64,000 nucleotides of DNA from G963702155 sp963702155 (lineage in GTDB: Bacteria > Pseudomonadota > Alphaproteobacteria > Micavibrionales > Micavibrionaceae). The notes beneath the pieces were generated by a model. The model ran no database searches. It saw nothing but the letters and a program-made list of their open reading frames with translations, and was not told where the DNA came from. Both the position numbers and the translations under genes were made by a program. The stretch covers positions 1,426,001 through 1,490,000 of the forward strand of contig OY969717.1 of assembly GCA_963702155.1 (NCBI GenBank), read 5' to 3'. Positions 54,315 through 64,000 of this stretch are shown here, one piece after another (position 1 is the stretch's first letter; each line of letters starts with the position of its first letter).

Positions 54315-57300
54315 ATGCCCCATAATCTCATTAAAAAAGCTTTGGCCGACCTCCCCCAAAAAACCGGCAAAATTGAAAAAAAGCTTTTGGAACAAATTGG
54401 GCAATTTATTCCATCGGATGATGTCACTCATTTTAATGTAAATATTATTCAGGAATTGGCAAAATCGCATCTGGATTTATCTACCGAACGTAAAACGGGC
54501 GAGCCAAAAATATCAATTTATTGCCCTATTCCGGAAAAGGGCGGCAAACGTAAGACAATTATCGATATTGTAAGCGACGATATGGCATTTTTGGTTGATT
54601 CTGTTGCTGCAGAGATAAACCGTAATAATCTTTTAATTGATTTTCTGATCCACCCTTTTTTATACGCAAAATATGATAAAAATGGCAAATTACTGGACGT
54701 AGAGGAAAAACAACAAGAAGGCTATCTTCGCCAATCTCATATTCACGTACACATTCAAGACATCGTATCAGAACACGACCTTAAAAAACTTGAAAAAGGT
54801 CTCTATCAAGCCTTGGAAGATGTTTACATTGCCAACCGCGACTGGCAAAAAATGTTGGAAAAACTAAAACAGGCAAAAATACAACTCGCAGATAGCCGCA
54901 ACAAAGTCGCTAAGGGGGAACTACAACAATATTGTGACTTCCTGCAATATCTGCATGATAACAATTTTACCCTTCTTGGCTATCGTGAATATGAATTTAT
55001 CGAAGCAAAAGACGGCCTCAAGAGCAAAATCGTAAAAGGCAGCAGCCTCGGCGTTTTGCATTCCGAAGTCAAACCCGCCTATATAAACGAAACAAAGGAA
55101 AGCCTGCCCCATAATCTACAAAATCTACGCCGCAAATTACCGCCTGTCTCGGTTTCTAAAACAAACCGGATATCAACAGTGCATCGCCGTGTCCCTATGG
55201 ATGCGATTGCCATAAAGATATATGACGACCTTGGTCACGTTGTCGGCGAAAAACTTTTTCTTGGGCTTTTCACATCGGTAACATATTCCCGCTCGGTGCA
55301 GGACGTGCCATTCCTGCGCGAAAAAGTTGAAAACGTTATTGAAATGTCCGGCTTCCTTTCCGGCTCCCATGACCGGAAAGCTTTGGGTCATATTTTGGAA
55401 AAATATCCGCGGGATGAATTATTTCAAATCGCACCTAAAGATCTTCTTAAAATCTCCGTCGACATTTTACGCCTGCAAGAACGCCAACGCACCGCTCTTT
55501 TCATGCGGAACGACCCCTTCGGGCGCTATATCTCCTGTATCATTTATGTGCCCCGCGATCGGTTTGGAACCGCTTTACGAAAAAAAATGGGCGAGATTTT
55601 AGAAGACGATCTCAATGGTAAAATCACCAGCTTTTCAACCAGCCTTGATGATTCGGTCTTTGCGCGTGTTATTTTCACTGTAAAAATAAAACAAAATAAC
55701 CCTCCAAAATATAATACTGTTACAATAGAAGAAAAACTGCAGCACGCAGGCCAAACATGGGCGGAACGCCTCTCTGGCGCGCTTATGACCGAATACGAAG
55801 ACACAACCAAAGTCACCGACCTGACGCTAAAATATGGCAAGGCCTTTCCCGTTGCGTATACAACAAATTACCGTGCCCGTAATGCCGTATTTGATATACG
55901 AAAAATAGAAGCCGCATTGCAAGAACAGGATTTACAAGTTGATCTTTACCGCGACCCGCTCGAAACCGAAGATCATACTTTAAAACTAAAAGTTTATAAT
56001 TTAAATGAACCCCTGCCGCTTTCTGATGTTCTCCCTATCTTGGAACATATGGGGCTAAAGGCTATTTCCGAACTTCCATTTGAAATAAAGCCTGAAAAAA
56101 CCGATACCACAGTTTGGATACATGATTTTAAACTTAAAACACCCGAACTTGAAAACAACATTAATATCGCTGATGTTAAAGATGTATTTGAAGAGGCCTT
56201 TAAAAAAATATGGTGTAATAAGGCCGAAAGCGATGCGCTGAACAAGCTTGTTTTAAAGGCACAGATGGACTGGCGTAAGGTTTTTATTTTACGTACCTAT
56301 GTACGCTATCTAAAACAAATCCGCTTTCCCTTTAGTCGTCTTTATATCGAAGACAGCCTGACCCAAAACCCGATACTATCTGGAAAAATCATTAACCTTT
56401 TCGAAGCAAAATTCGATCCTGAAAAAAATAAATCCGGCGCGACAATTAAAAAAGCTTCAAACGCTATTATAACAGCCCTTGAAAAAGTCGATTCCCTTGA
56501 TCAAGATCGAATTTTGCGTACCATTCGCGCCCTTATAATGGCAAGCCTTAGAACCAACTTCTATCAAACCGACAAAAACGGAAACCCGAAAACCTATCTC
56601 TCCATAAAATTTGATTGCGAAATGGTGCCCGATCTCCCCCAACCCGCACCTTTTCGTGAAATCTATGTATATTCGACAAAAGTCGAAGGGCTACACCTTC
56701 GCGGCGATAAAATTGCCCGCGGCGGTTTGCGCTGGTCTGACCGTGCCGAAGATTACCGTACCGAAGTTCTCGGGCTAATGAAGGCACAAATGGTAAAAAA
56801 CTCGATCATTATTCCCATGGGCGCAAAAGGTGGCTTTGTTGTAAAAAACCCCTCAAACGACCGCGCCGCTTTTAAACAACAGGGTATCGATTGTTATAAA
56901 ATTTTTGTACGTGGCTTGCTCGATATAACCGATAACCGCGAGGGCGATAAAATCATTCCACCTGAAAATGTTGTACGACATGACGAAGATGACCCGTATC
57001 TAGTTGTTGCCGCCGATAAAGGAACGGCCACATTCTCCGACACAGCTAACGCACTTTCCGCCGAATATAATTTCTGGCTGGGCGACGCCTTCGCCTCCGG
57101 CGGTTCTGCCGGCTATGATCATAAGGAAATGGGTATCACCGCAAAGGGCGCATGGGAATCAGTCAAACTTCACTTCCGTCAGCTTAACCACAACACGCAA
57201 ACCACGCCTTTTGATGTTATCGGCGTTGGCGATATGAGCGGTGATGTTTTTGGTAACGGCATGATTTTATCTGAAAAAATCCGTCTTGTCGGAGCATTTA

Positions 57301-59117
57301 ACCACCTCCATATTTTTTGCGATCCAGACCCTAACCCTGAAACCTCATTCGATGAACGTACACGCTTGTTCGACAACGTTATGGGCTGGGATCAATATAA
57401 CGAAAGTTATCTTTCCAAAGGCGGGAAAATATTTAAACGCTCTGACAAAAATCTAAAACTAACCCCTGAGGTCATGGCGCGTTTTGATATAGAGGATAAC
57501 GAAGTATCACCGCCCGAACTAATGAACGCTATGCTCAAAGCCCGCACCGATCTTTTGTGGTTTGGCGGTATTGGTACGTATATAAAGGGGTCGAATGAAA
57601 CCGATATTGATGTCGGTGACAAATCCAACGATATGATCCGCGTAACCGGAAAAAATGTCCGCGCCAAAGTTATTGGCGAAGGTGCAAACCTTGCCATTAC
57701 GCAAAAAGGCCGTATTGAATTTGAACAACATGGTGGAAAAATAAACACAGATTTTGTCGATAATTCCGGCGGTGTTGATTCCTCTGATCATGAGGTCAAC
57801 ATCAAAATCTTGATGCGCGATGTGATGGGTTCCAAATCACACAATATGGACATAAAAAAGCGCAATAAATTACTCGAAAAAATGACCGATGAAATCGCCG
57901 CGCATGTCTTATACAATAACGCTCAGCAAGCGCTCGCCATTTCATTGGCCGAATACCGCGCGCCCAATACTCTACCCAATGACGCAAAATTCATCGAGTA
58001 TTTGGAAAAAGAAAAAGGATTAAGCCGCACATTAGAGAGCTTGCCCAATTTTGAACTGCTTAAAAAGCGCCAAAAAGAAGGCAAAGGACTAACGCGGCCA
58101 GAAATCTGCGTACTTGTCTCCCACTCAAAAATTGATCTTACACAAAAACTCGTCGCAAGCGATATCCCTGATCAACCCTATGCTTTAAAATGGCTTTTAA
58201 ATTATTTCCCTGATGAACTTAGCAAAAAGTTTGAAAAGGAAATTAAACGCCACCGCCTGCACCGCGAAATAATCTCAACAAAAATCGCTGACGCCATTGT
58301 GAACCGGATGGGCCCCGCTTTTATCCATTCAATGATTGAACATACTGGCGCATCGTTTGAAAATGTTATCGAATCTTATTTAACTGTACGCGATATCTTT
58401 AAGGTACATGAATACTATAACAAAGTAGAAGACCTTAACTATCAAACCCCTACCGAAGTACAGCTGAAAGCGCTAAAAGATATGCAGCGCCTATCCAAAC
58501 ATGGTACCATATGGCTACTAAGTCGCTTGGGGCGCGATCTCGATGTCAGTAAAGATACAGATAACTTTAAAAAGGGTATCAAAAATCTTCTAAAACATTG
58601 GAAAGATGTTCAAACCGATACGTTAAAACAAAAGGTAGACGAGCGTTTGCGCGCATCCGCCGCCGATAAATTACCCGAAGATCTGGCCTACCAAATCGCC
58701 AGTCTGCCATTTTTATATTCTTCTTTTGATATTATAAAAATCAGCCTTGAAGAAAAAGCGGATATAAGCACCGCCGCGCGTATTTTCTTTGAAATTGGCG
58801 AAACATTTTCCTTATCATGGTTAAGGCAACAGGCACGCTTTTTACGCTCCGATAACGCATGGACAGATGAAGCAACCTCCGGCATGGTGGATCAACTCTA
58901 CGCTTGCCAAGCCGGGCTGGCCGTACGAATCCTCACCGATATAAAACGCCAGTCAATTAAGACAGATGGCAAAATGCTGGACAAATGGCTGGCTAAAAAT
59001 GAAAGTGTTTTTGATCAGGTCAAACCGCTTTTTGACGAACTTCGCCGCATGGGAACAATTGAACTCCCCCATTTGGTTATCGCGGAACAACGTTTGCGTA
59101 ATTTATATGGCGGATAG
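54315..59117 (+). CDS. gdhB: NAD-specific glutamate dehydrogenase, large (about 180 kDa) type
   Basis: A 1600-residue enzyme of the NAD-GDH family (Bac_GDH), oxidising glutamate to 2-oxoglutarate and ammonia. The N-terminal ACT-like and regulatory domains span about residues 1-700. The catalytic core has KIARGGLRWSDRAEDYRTEV, GAKGGFVVK and the NAD-binding GVGDMSGDVFGNGM. The helical C-terminus is about 450 residues. The length is normal for alphaproteobacteria. The stop is TAG. A ribosome site AGGAAAA precedes the ATG. The symbol is by family only. Confidence 0.95.
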   Translation: MPHNLIKKALADLPQKTGKIEKKLLEQIGQFIPSDDVTHFNVNIIQELAKSHLDLSTERKTGEPKISIYCPIPEKGGKRKTIIDIVSDDMAFLVDSVAAEINRNNLLIDFLIHPFLYAKYDKNGKLLDVEEKQQEGYLRQSHIHVHIQDIVSEHDLKKLEKGLYQALEDVYIANRDWQKMLEKLKQAKIQLADSRNKVAKGELQQYCDFLQYLHDNNFTLLGYREYEFIEAKDGLKSKIVKGSSLGVLHSEVKPAYINETKESLPHNLQNLRRKLPPVSVSKTNRISTVHRRVPMDAIAIKIYDDLGHVVGEKLFLGLFTSVTYSRSVQDVPFLREKVENVIEMSGFLSGSHDRKALGHILEKYPRDELFQIAPKDLLKISVDILRLQERQRTALFMRNDPFGRYISCIIYVPRDRFGTALRKKMGEILEDDLNGKITSFSTSLDDSVFARVIFTVKIKQNNPPKYNTVTIEEKLQHAGQTWAERLSGALMTEYEDTTKVTDLTLKYGKAFPVAYTTNYRARNAVFDIRKIEAALQEQDLQVDLYRDPLETEDHTLKLKVYNLNEPLPLSDVLPILEHMGLKAISELPFEIKPEKTDTTVWIHDFKLKTPELENNINIADVKDVFEEAFKKIWCNKAESDALNKLVLKAQMDWRKVFILRTYVRYLKQIRFPFSRLYIEDSLTQNPILSGKIINLFEAKFDPEKNKSGATIKKASNAIITALEKVDSLDQDRILRTIRALIMASLRTNFYQTDKNGNPKTYLSIKFDCEMVPDLPQPAPFREIYVYSTKVEGLHLRGDKIARGGLRWSDRAEDYRTEVLGLMKAQMVKNSIIIPMGAKGGFVVKNPSNDRAAFKQQGIDCYKIFVRGLLDITDNREGDKIIPPENVVRHDEDDPYLVVAADKGTATFSDTANALSAEYNFWLGDAFASGGSAGYDHKEMGITAKGAWESVKLHFRQLNHNTQTTPFDVIGVGDMSGDVFGNGMILSEKIRLVGAFNHLHIFCDPDPNPETSFDERTRLFDNVMGWDQYNESYLSKGGKIFKRSDKNLKLTPEVMARFDIEDNEVSPPELMNAMLKARTDLLWFGGIGTYIKGSNETDIDVGDKSNDMIRVTGKNVRAKVIGEGANLAITQKGRIEFEQHGGKINTDFVDNSGGVDSSDHEVNIKILMRDVMGSKSHNMDIKKRNKLLEKMTDEIAAHVLYNNAQQALAISLAEYRAPNTLPNDAKFIEYLEKEKGLSRTLESLPNFELLKKRQKEGKGLTRPEICVLVSHSKIDLTQKLVASDIPDQPYALKWLLNYFPDELSKKFEKEIKRHRLHREIISTKIADAIVNRMGPAFIHSMIEHTGASFENVIESYLTVRDIFKVHEYYNKVEDLNYQTPTEVQLKALKDMQRLSKHGTIWLLSRLGRDLDVSKDTDNFKKGIKNLLKHWKDVQTDTLKQKVDERLRASAADKLPEDLAYQIASLPFLYSSFDIIKISLEEKADISTAARIFFEIGETFSLSWLRQQARFLRSDNAWTDEATSGMVDQLYACQAGLAVRILTDIKRQSIKTDGKMLDKWLAKNESVFDQVKPLFDELRRMGTIELPHLVIAEQRLRNLYGG

Positions 59118-59158
59118 AGATTTTATAATTTTAACGCTATAACGGGTTTATTAACGCC

Positions 59159-60070
59159 TCATATCAAAAATATCATAAATAAAAATCCGGCAACAATATT
59201 TGATTTGAAAATATTCAAGCTACTTTTGGCGTTTGAAGCATCCCATTTGTAAATCTGCCTCGCAAAATGTATGCCCATAACGACACCGGCTATAAGGCCA
59301 TATATGCCCAGAATATTATACGCGGCAATGCCAAACAATAAGGCCGAAACCATATAAAACCCCGCAACCCATTGTCGGCTTTGACTGCCAAACCGCCGCG
59401 CCGTAGATTTTATCCCCGCCATTGCATCATCTTCCAAATCCTGATGCGCGTAAATAGTGTCATACCCAAGAGTCCAAAAAATACAGCCTATATATAATAA
59501 AACTATTTCAAACGCTAAAGAACCATGTATTGCCGTCCATCCCATAAGCGCGCCAAAGTTAAAAACAACGCCTAAAAACGCTTGCGGCCACCATGTAACA
59601 CGTTTCATCAAAGGATAAGTAGCAATTAGCGGCAAAGTCACAAATCCTAGCATAATTGTTGTTACATTAAATTGAATTAGTACTAAAAACCCTAAACCAA
59701 GTAACATCAATAGATAAACTATCGCCGCCCACACACTAACCGCACCCGATGCGATGGGCCTTTGACTCGTTCGCTTTACATGCGCGTCTAGATCCCGATC
59801 TAGAATATCATTAATAACACATCCCGCCGCCCGCATAACAACCGCGCCAACGGCAAATAAAATGATCACACGAAAAATATGCGTATCAAAACTGCTCCAC
59901 CCACTAGACGCCAAAACAATACCCCATATCGAAGGAAGCAATAACAACCAGATGCCAACCGGACGATCAAGCCGCGCCAAACTTATATATGGATGTGTCC
60001 AACGCGGTAGAATGGCGTACAAAACAAACCGCTGATTAATATCACTATGTCCCCTCACATCTTTATTCAT
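59159..60070 (-). CDS. ubiA: 4-hydroxybenzoate polyprenyltransferase UbiA
   Basis: A 303-residue membrane prenyltransferase attaching the polyprenyl tail to 4-hydroxybenzoate in ubiquinone synthesis. The two aspartate-rich Mg/diphosphate motifs are NDILDRDLD (residues 87-95) and YAHQDLEDD (about 207-215). Eight to nine helices are predicted. It is divergent from rsmE. Confidence 0.95.
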   Translation of the reverse strand: MNKDVRGHSDINQRFVLYAILPRWTHPYISLARLDRPVGIWLLLLPSIWGIVLASSGWSSFDTHIFRVIILFAVGAVVMRAAGCVINDILDRDLDAHVKRTSQRPIASGAVSVWAAIVYLLMLLGLGFLVLIQFNVTTIMLGFVTLPLIATYPLMKRVTWWPQAFLGVVFNFGALMGWTAIHGSLAFEIVLLYIGCIFWTLGYDTIYAHQDLEDDAMAGIKSTARRFGSQSRQWVAGFYMVSALLFGIAAYNILGIYGLIAGVVMGIHFARQIYKWDASNAKSSLNIFKSNIVAGFLFMIFLI

Positions 60071-60159
60071 AATATACGTACACCCTATGCATATATATAT
60101 TCATTAAAGGTTAAAATCGTTATTTCATTATGCTTCAAAATCTGGCATCACTATGAACT

Positions 60160-60897
60160 ATGACAAGCATAACACCCATAGAAAAATCCATTCATAAATA
60201 CCCGCGCCTATACGTTGCGAAAACTTTGGGCGAAAATATAAATCTGGAATTACCCATTGCACAAACACACTACCTTAAAAATGTGCTAAGAAAAACCACC
60301 GGTGACCATATCCGGGTATTCAACGGTGTAAATGGCGAATGGTTATATAAAATAACCGCGCTCTGCAAAAAAAACACCGCCGCCGCGCCAACTCAAAAGT
60401 TAAAGGATCAACCAGCACAAACGCTCCACAAACATCTAATTTTTGCGCCCATAAAGAAAAGCCGTATGGATTTCCTGATCGAAAAATCGGTTGAACTCGG
60501 CGTAACCGGCCTGCATCCGGTGATAATGGATCACTCCGAAACGCGTAATGTAAAAATTGATCGTACCAACGCCCAGATAATAGAGGCCGCCGAGCAATGC
60601 GAACGCCTAGATTTACCAGTCTTGCACCCAATAACGCCCCTTTATAAAGCCATAGAAAAATGGCCTAAAAAAATAAAAATACTTTGGGCAGCGGAAAGAA
60701 CAGACTCAACGCATATTTCAAAAATAAATACACCTTGTAATACCGCTATCACATTCTTAATCGGCCCTGAGGGCGGATTTTCAGATAACGAAATAAAATT
60801 TCTATCTCAAACACAAAACATAAATGCTATTTCATTAGGCGAAAAAATCCTTCGCGCAGAAACGGCTGCTATCGCATGTCTATCCCGCTTTTTATAA
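60160..60897 (+). CDS. rsmE: 16S rRNA m3U1498 methyltransferase RsmE
   Basis: A 245-residue SPOUT methyltransferase acting on U1498 of 16S rRNA. An N-terminal PUA-like domain (RLYVAKTL ... GDHIRVFNG) is followed by the knotted SAM domain with IEKSVELGVTGLHPV, FLIGPEGGFSDNE and SLGEKILRAETA. It is full length. Its position next to ubiA is common in alphaproteobacteria. Confidence 0.95.
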   Translation: MTSITPIEKSIHKYPRLYVAKTLGENINLELPIAQTHYLKNVLRKTTGDHIRVFNGVNGEWLYKITALCKKNTAAAPTQKLKDQPAQTLHKHLIFAPIKKSRMDFLIEKSVELGVTGLHPVIMDHSETRNVKIDRTNAQIIEAAEQCERLDLPVLHPITPLYKAIEKWPKKIKILWAAERTDSTHISKINTPCNTAITFLIGPEGGFSDNEIKFLSQTQNINAISLGEKILRAETAAIACLSRFL

Positions 60898-61042
60898 AAT
60901 TTTCTACCGTAACTACAACAAAATATTCTTTAAAAAAAAGTATAGGCCCATAGATAAACGCTTGCTTTTTGTGTATCATCTTATTATCTGTATGACACGG
61001 ATTGAACCAATAAAAAATGGCGCAAGAACAAGGCTTATAAAC

Positions 61043-61900
61043 ATGAAAAAAATACAGGGCGTATCTGCAATCCTGATCGCATTTTTGTTAAACATATCAG
61101 CGGCCATCGCGAAAGAGCCATTTGATTATCAACTCGGCTTCCAACCCGCCGGCTCCCCAAGTATGGTTGAAATAGTTAGCTTTCATAACATGATGCTTTG
61201 GATTATTGCGGGTATAACTGCGTTTGTAACCCTTTTACTTGTTTATGTTATCTTACGTTTTAATAAACGTACAAATCCAAAGCCGGCTGAATTTACACAC
61301 AATGTTTTAATCGAAGTTATATGGACGATTATTCCGGTTATTATCCTTATTATTATAATCATTCCATCTTTGCGTCTCCTCTATTTTACCGATCGCGTAC
61401 AAGAACCTGAAATGACTTTAAAAGTGACCGGATACCAATGGTATTGGGGGTATGAATACCCCGATCATGGGGGTATAAATTTCTTGTCTTACATGATACC
61501 GGATGATGAAATAAATCTGGATGAAGGGCAACGACGTTTGCTTTCAACCGATAATGCGATTGTGCTACCTATTGATACAGATATTCAAATCCTTGTAACA
61601 TCCGCTGATGTACTCCATTCCTTTGCAATGCCTGCGCTTGGCCTCAAAACCGATGCCGTACCGGGCCGCACGAATGAAACATGGGTGCGCATAACGGAAC
61701 CCGGCACATATTTCGGTCAGTGTTCCGAACTCTGCGGTAAAGATCATGCATACATGCCCATTGAGATTAAAGCTGTATCAAAGGAAGAATTTGAGGCATG
61801 GGTTGAAACCGCTAAAGAAGAATTTGCATCACTCGATACGCCAATATCTTATAACAAAAACGCGTTTGATTACGCGTATTTAAATATAGAAAATAAATAA
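61043..61900 (+). CDS. coxB: cytochrome c oxidase subunit II
   Basis: A 285-residue subunit with a signal peptide and two helices (about residues 50-72 and 92-113). The periplasmic cupredoxin domain holds the CuA site: H192, C227, C231, H235 and M238 (CSELCGKDHAYM). YQWYWGYEYP is the electron-entry aromatic patch. The ATG at 61043 has AAGG about 10 bases upstream and gives a proper signal peptide; the longer frame to 60962 does not. Confidence 0.96.
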   Translation: MKKIQGVSAILIAFLLNISAAIAKEPFDYQLGFQPAGSPSMVEIVSFHNMMLWIIAGITAFVTLLLVYVILRFNKRTNPKPAEFTHNVLIEVIWTIIPVIILIIIIIPSLRLLYFTDRVQEPEMTLKVTGYQWYWGYEYPDHGGINFLSYMIPDDEINLDEGQRRLLSTDNAIVLPIDTDIQILVTSADVLHSFAMPALGLKTDAVPGRTNETWVRITEPGTYFGQCSELCGKDHAYMPIEIKAVSKEEFEAWVETAKEEFASLDTPISYNKNAFDYAYLNIENK

Positions 61901-61927
61901 CAAAATAAATAAAAGAGGCACATTATT

Positions 61928-63562
61928 ATGGGCGCTGATACAACCATCGACCACCACACACACAACGAAGATCATCACGACCATGATCATAAACCTGGCT
62001 TTTTTGTGCGCTGGTTCATGTCAACCAATCACAAAGATATCGGCACGCTTTATATTATTTTCTCGATAATAACCGGTATTATAGGCGGCGCTTTTTCCAT
62101 GGTTATGCGTATGGAATTACAAGACCCCGGCATTCAGTTTTTGATGAACGCCGATGGTTCCCCCAATGGACAGCTTTGGAATGTTATAATCACCGCCCAT
62201 GGCCTTATTATGGTATTCTTCGTGGTCATGCCGGGTCTAATTGGCGGTTTCGGCAACTGGTTTGTGCCCATTTTAATTGGCGCGCCTGATATGGCCTTCC
62301 CGCGACTGAATAATATCTCATTCTGGCTTATCGTCCCTGCATTCTTCCTTCTTGTTGGCTCCGCTTTTGTCGGGCAGGGCGCCGGAACCGGCTGGACAGT
62401 CTACCCCCCGCTTTCTAATGTAGGTCAGGATGGTATGTCGGTCGATATGGCGATATTTGCCCTTCACCTCGCGGGCGCAAGCTCTATTTTAGGCGCGGCC
62501 AACTTTATTACAACCATTTTGAACATGCGCGCACCGGGTATGACACTTCACAAAATGCCTCTCTTTGTATGGGGTATGCTGGTAACCGCATTCTTGCTCG
62601 TTCTGGCTGTACCCGTATTGGGCGGGGCCATTACAATGCTTTTGACAGACCGTAATTTCGGAACCAACTTTTTTGTACCCGAAGGCGGCGGCGATCCGAT
62701 TTTATACCAACACCTTTTTTGGTTCTTCGGCCATCCTGAGGTATACATTATGATTCTACCGGCATTTGGTATTGTGTCACACATTATATCAACCTTCTCC
62801 AAAAAACCGATTTTCGGCTATCTGGGTATGGCCTACGCTATGGTTGCTATCGGATTTGTTGGATTTATCGTTTGGGCGCACCACATGTACACATCCGGTA
62901 TAGGTGTAAATGCCCGTGCCTATTTTACAACGGCAACGTTGATCATTGCCGTACCAACCGGAATCAAAATTTTCTCTTGGATCGCTACTATGTGGGGCGG
63001 CTCCATCGAATTTAAAACGCCCATGCTTTTTTCTATCGGCTTTATCTTTCTTTTTACGGTTGGAGGCGTTACCGGCGTAGTACTCGCAAATGCGGGCATC
63101 GATACCGTTTTACATGATACATATTACGTGGTTGCCCACTTCCACTACGTCCTATCACTTGGCGCGGTGTTTGCTCTATTCGCTGGATATTATTATTGGA
63201 TTGGTAAAATCTCTGGCCGCCAATACCCCGAATGGATGGGTCAAGTGCATTTCTGGCTTACATTTATCGGTGTAAATATTATCTTCTTCCCGCAACATTT
63301 TCTCGGCCTCGCCGGAATGCCGCGCAGATATATTGACTACCCCGATGCATACGCGGGCTGGAACGAAGTATCATCATATGGCGCATACCTTGCGGGCGCA
63401 GCCACGTTGTGGTTTGTCATCCTCTCGCTATACACTGCCTTTGCCGGTCGTCGCGTGGGTGCAAATTACTGGAATGCCGCGCCGCAAACGATGACACTTG
63501 AATGGACTCTTTCATCCCCGCCACCATTCCACCAATTCGAGATCCAACCTCAAGTGAAATAA
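61928..63562 (+). CDS. coxA: cytochrome c oxidase subunit I (aa3-type)
   Basis: A 544-residue twelve-helix heme-copper oxidase subunit that reduces O2 to water and pumps protons. The ligands are visible: H in ITAHGLIM (heme a), the H-x3-Y cross-link HPEVYIM, the HH pair (CuB), and HFHYVLS (hemes). The K- and D-channel motifs are present. The N-terminus is histidine-rich (HHTHNEDHHDHDH), as in several alphaproteobacterial CoxA. It follows coxB by 27 bases in one operon. Confidence 0.98.
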   Translation: MGADTTIDHHTHNEDHHDHDHKPGFFVRWFMSTNHKDIGTLYIIFSIITGIIGGAFSMVMRMELQDPGIQFLMNADGSPNGQLWNVIITAHGLIMVFFVVMPGLIGGFGNWFVPILIGAPDMAFPRLNNISFWLIVPAFFLLVGSAFVGQGAGTGWTVYPPLSNVGQDGMSVDMAIFALHLAGASSILGAANFITTILNMRAPGMTLHKMPLFVWGMLVTAFLLVLAVPVLGGAITMLLTDRNFGTNFFVPEGGGDPILYQHLFWFFGHPEVYIMILPAFGIVSHIISTFSKKPIFGYLGMAYAMVAIGFVGFIVWAHHMYTSGIGVNARAYFTTATLIIAVPTGIKIFSWIATMWGGSIEFKTPMLFSIGFIFLFTVGGVTGVVLANAGIDTVLHDTYYVVAHFHYVLSLGAVFALFAGYYYWIGKISGRQYPEWMGQVHFWLTFIGVNIIFFPQHFLGLAGMPRRYIDYPDAYAGWNEVSSYGAYLAGAATLWFVILSLYTAFAGRRVGANYWNAAPQTMTLEWTLSSPPPFHQFEIQPQVK

Positions 63563-63601
63563 CAGTATCTTTATTGGTAAAAAGCCTAATTTAATAATTA
63601 T

Positions 63602-63628
63602 AACCCCCGTCAAAGCGAGGGTTTTCTT
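63602..63628 (+). terminator. Rho-independent terminator after coxA
   Basis: AACCCCCG and CGAGGGTT (63602-63623) pair with one bulge around a 6-base loop, followed by TTCTTT. It suggests that coxBA ends here and the next gene has its own promoter. The rest of 63563-63843 shows nothing clear. Confidence 0.6.
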
Positions 63629-63843
63629 TGCAAGGGCGCCCCTGTTAACACAATAACAAAGCACCTTAGGATAAAACCGCACACAAACCTTGACGAAATC
63701 AAAGCTAACCGCATCAAAAAACCACTCACACACAAAGGTAAGCTTCGCACCTTTACATCTTCGCGCTTGCAACAATATCAATGCCGCATATGATACATGT
63801 ATAAATTTGACTCAAACCTCAAATCACTGCTATTTTAAATCTT

Positions 63844-64000
63844 ATGGTTTCCTTCGCAAATACATACATGCTCGACGATGCACCAGCAATAACTGCGCCT
63901 GCGCTTAAATCGGCGTTTGGTGCATCTGCCGCGCAAACATATCAATCAATCAACGATGAAAACCAAAACGTAAATAAAGAAATCATTACTGATACTGATA
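63844..64000 (+). CDS. start of a gene running off the window, identity unclear
   Basis: From the ATG at 63844 the frame stays open for at least 52 codons to the window edge. The visible part (MVSFANTYMLDDAPAITAPALK...) is polar and not diagnostic. After coxBA the next gene in alphaproteobacteria is often ctaB (heme O synthase), and some members have such an N-terminal extension, but this cannot be confirmed here. A second in-frame ATG at 63868 is possible. Confidence 0.4.
   Translation, partial: MVSFANTYMLDDAPAITAPALKSAFGASAAQTYQSINDENQNVNKEIITDTD

Noticed and set aside
63690..63908. 72-codon plus-strand frame after coxA
   Set aside because: It overlaps the better frame starting at 63844 and has no protein-like pattern.
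1..64000. tRNA genes, CRISPR arrays, IS elements or prophage
   Set aside because: No cloverleaf-like segment, regular direct repeats or transposase/integrase gene were found.

Overview
The window is one AT-rich bacterial chromosome segment with dense, mostly housekeeping genes. The gene set points to an alphaproteobacterium. It carries a roughly 1600-residue NAD-type glutamate dehydrogenase, an alphaproteobacterial Usg protein, RNase E with an acidic insertion in its S1 domain, a radA-cvpA-purF-SDR run, an SDHAF4-type (DUF1674) protein, type 2 heme A synthase and aa3-type cytochrome oxidase genes. I cannot place it below class level. No tRNA, rRNA, IS element, prophage or CRISPR array was seen.

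Layout. 0-7 kb: the end of a methyltransferase, groESL under a perfect CIRCE operator, usg, a 2Fe-2S ferredoxin, heme A synthase and an outer-membrane barrel. 7-15 kb: a block of poorly characterised genes, including a 1288-residue protein with no cysteine, an acidic 446-residue protein, a GT4 glycosyltransferase and a secreted protein. 15-31 kb: an aminotransferase, RNase E, sirtuin, AMIN amidase, L,D-transpeptidase, isocitrate dehydrogenase and the yfgM-bamB-der cluster. 31-48 kb: MscS, SDR, purF-cvpA-radA, heparinase-like protein, rpe, rsmB, chorismate mutase, an SCO/DUF2946 copper-type cluster, a small accessory patch (43.4-44.8 kb), rimO and xthA. 48-64 kb: ybaB-dnaX, the 4.5S (SRP) RNA gene, resB-ccsA-tlpA (cytochrome c biogenesis System II), NAD-GDH, ubiA, rsmE, coxB-coxA and the start of the next gene.

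How the genes work together. Several loci serve respiration: heme A synthase, coxBA, System II cytochrome c maturation, SCO/DUF2946 copper handling, UbiA and the Sdh assembly factor. A second theme is the envelope: BamB, YfgM, amidase, L,D-transpeptidase and an outer-membrane barrel. A third is RNA and translation: RNase E, Der, RsmB, RsmE, RimO and SRP RNA.

Most notable points. Three conserved genes are each broken by a single-base lesion: rne has an in-frame TAG, and bamB and der each have a +1 shift. They lie within about 13 kb of each other. Either the assembly has residual errors or these genes are truly interrupted. Other points of interest are System II genes in an apparent alphaproteobacterium, a DnaX missing two of four zinc cysteines, an SCO-like protein missing its first copper cysteine, a palindromic repeat family with three copies, and an orphan long hairpin that may mark a small RNA.
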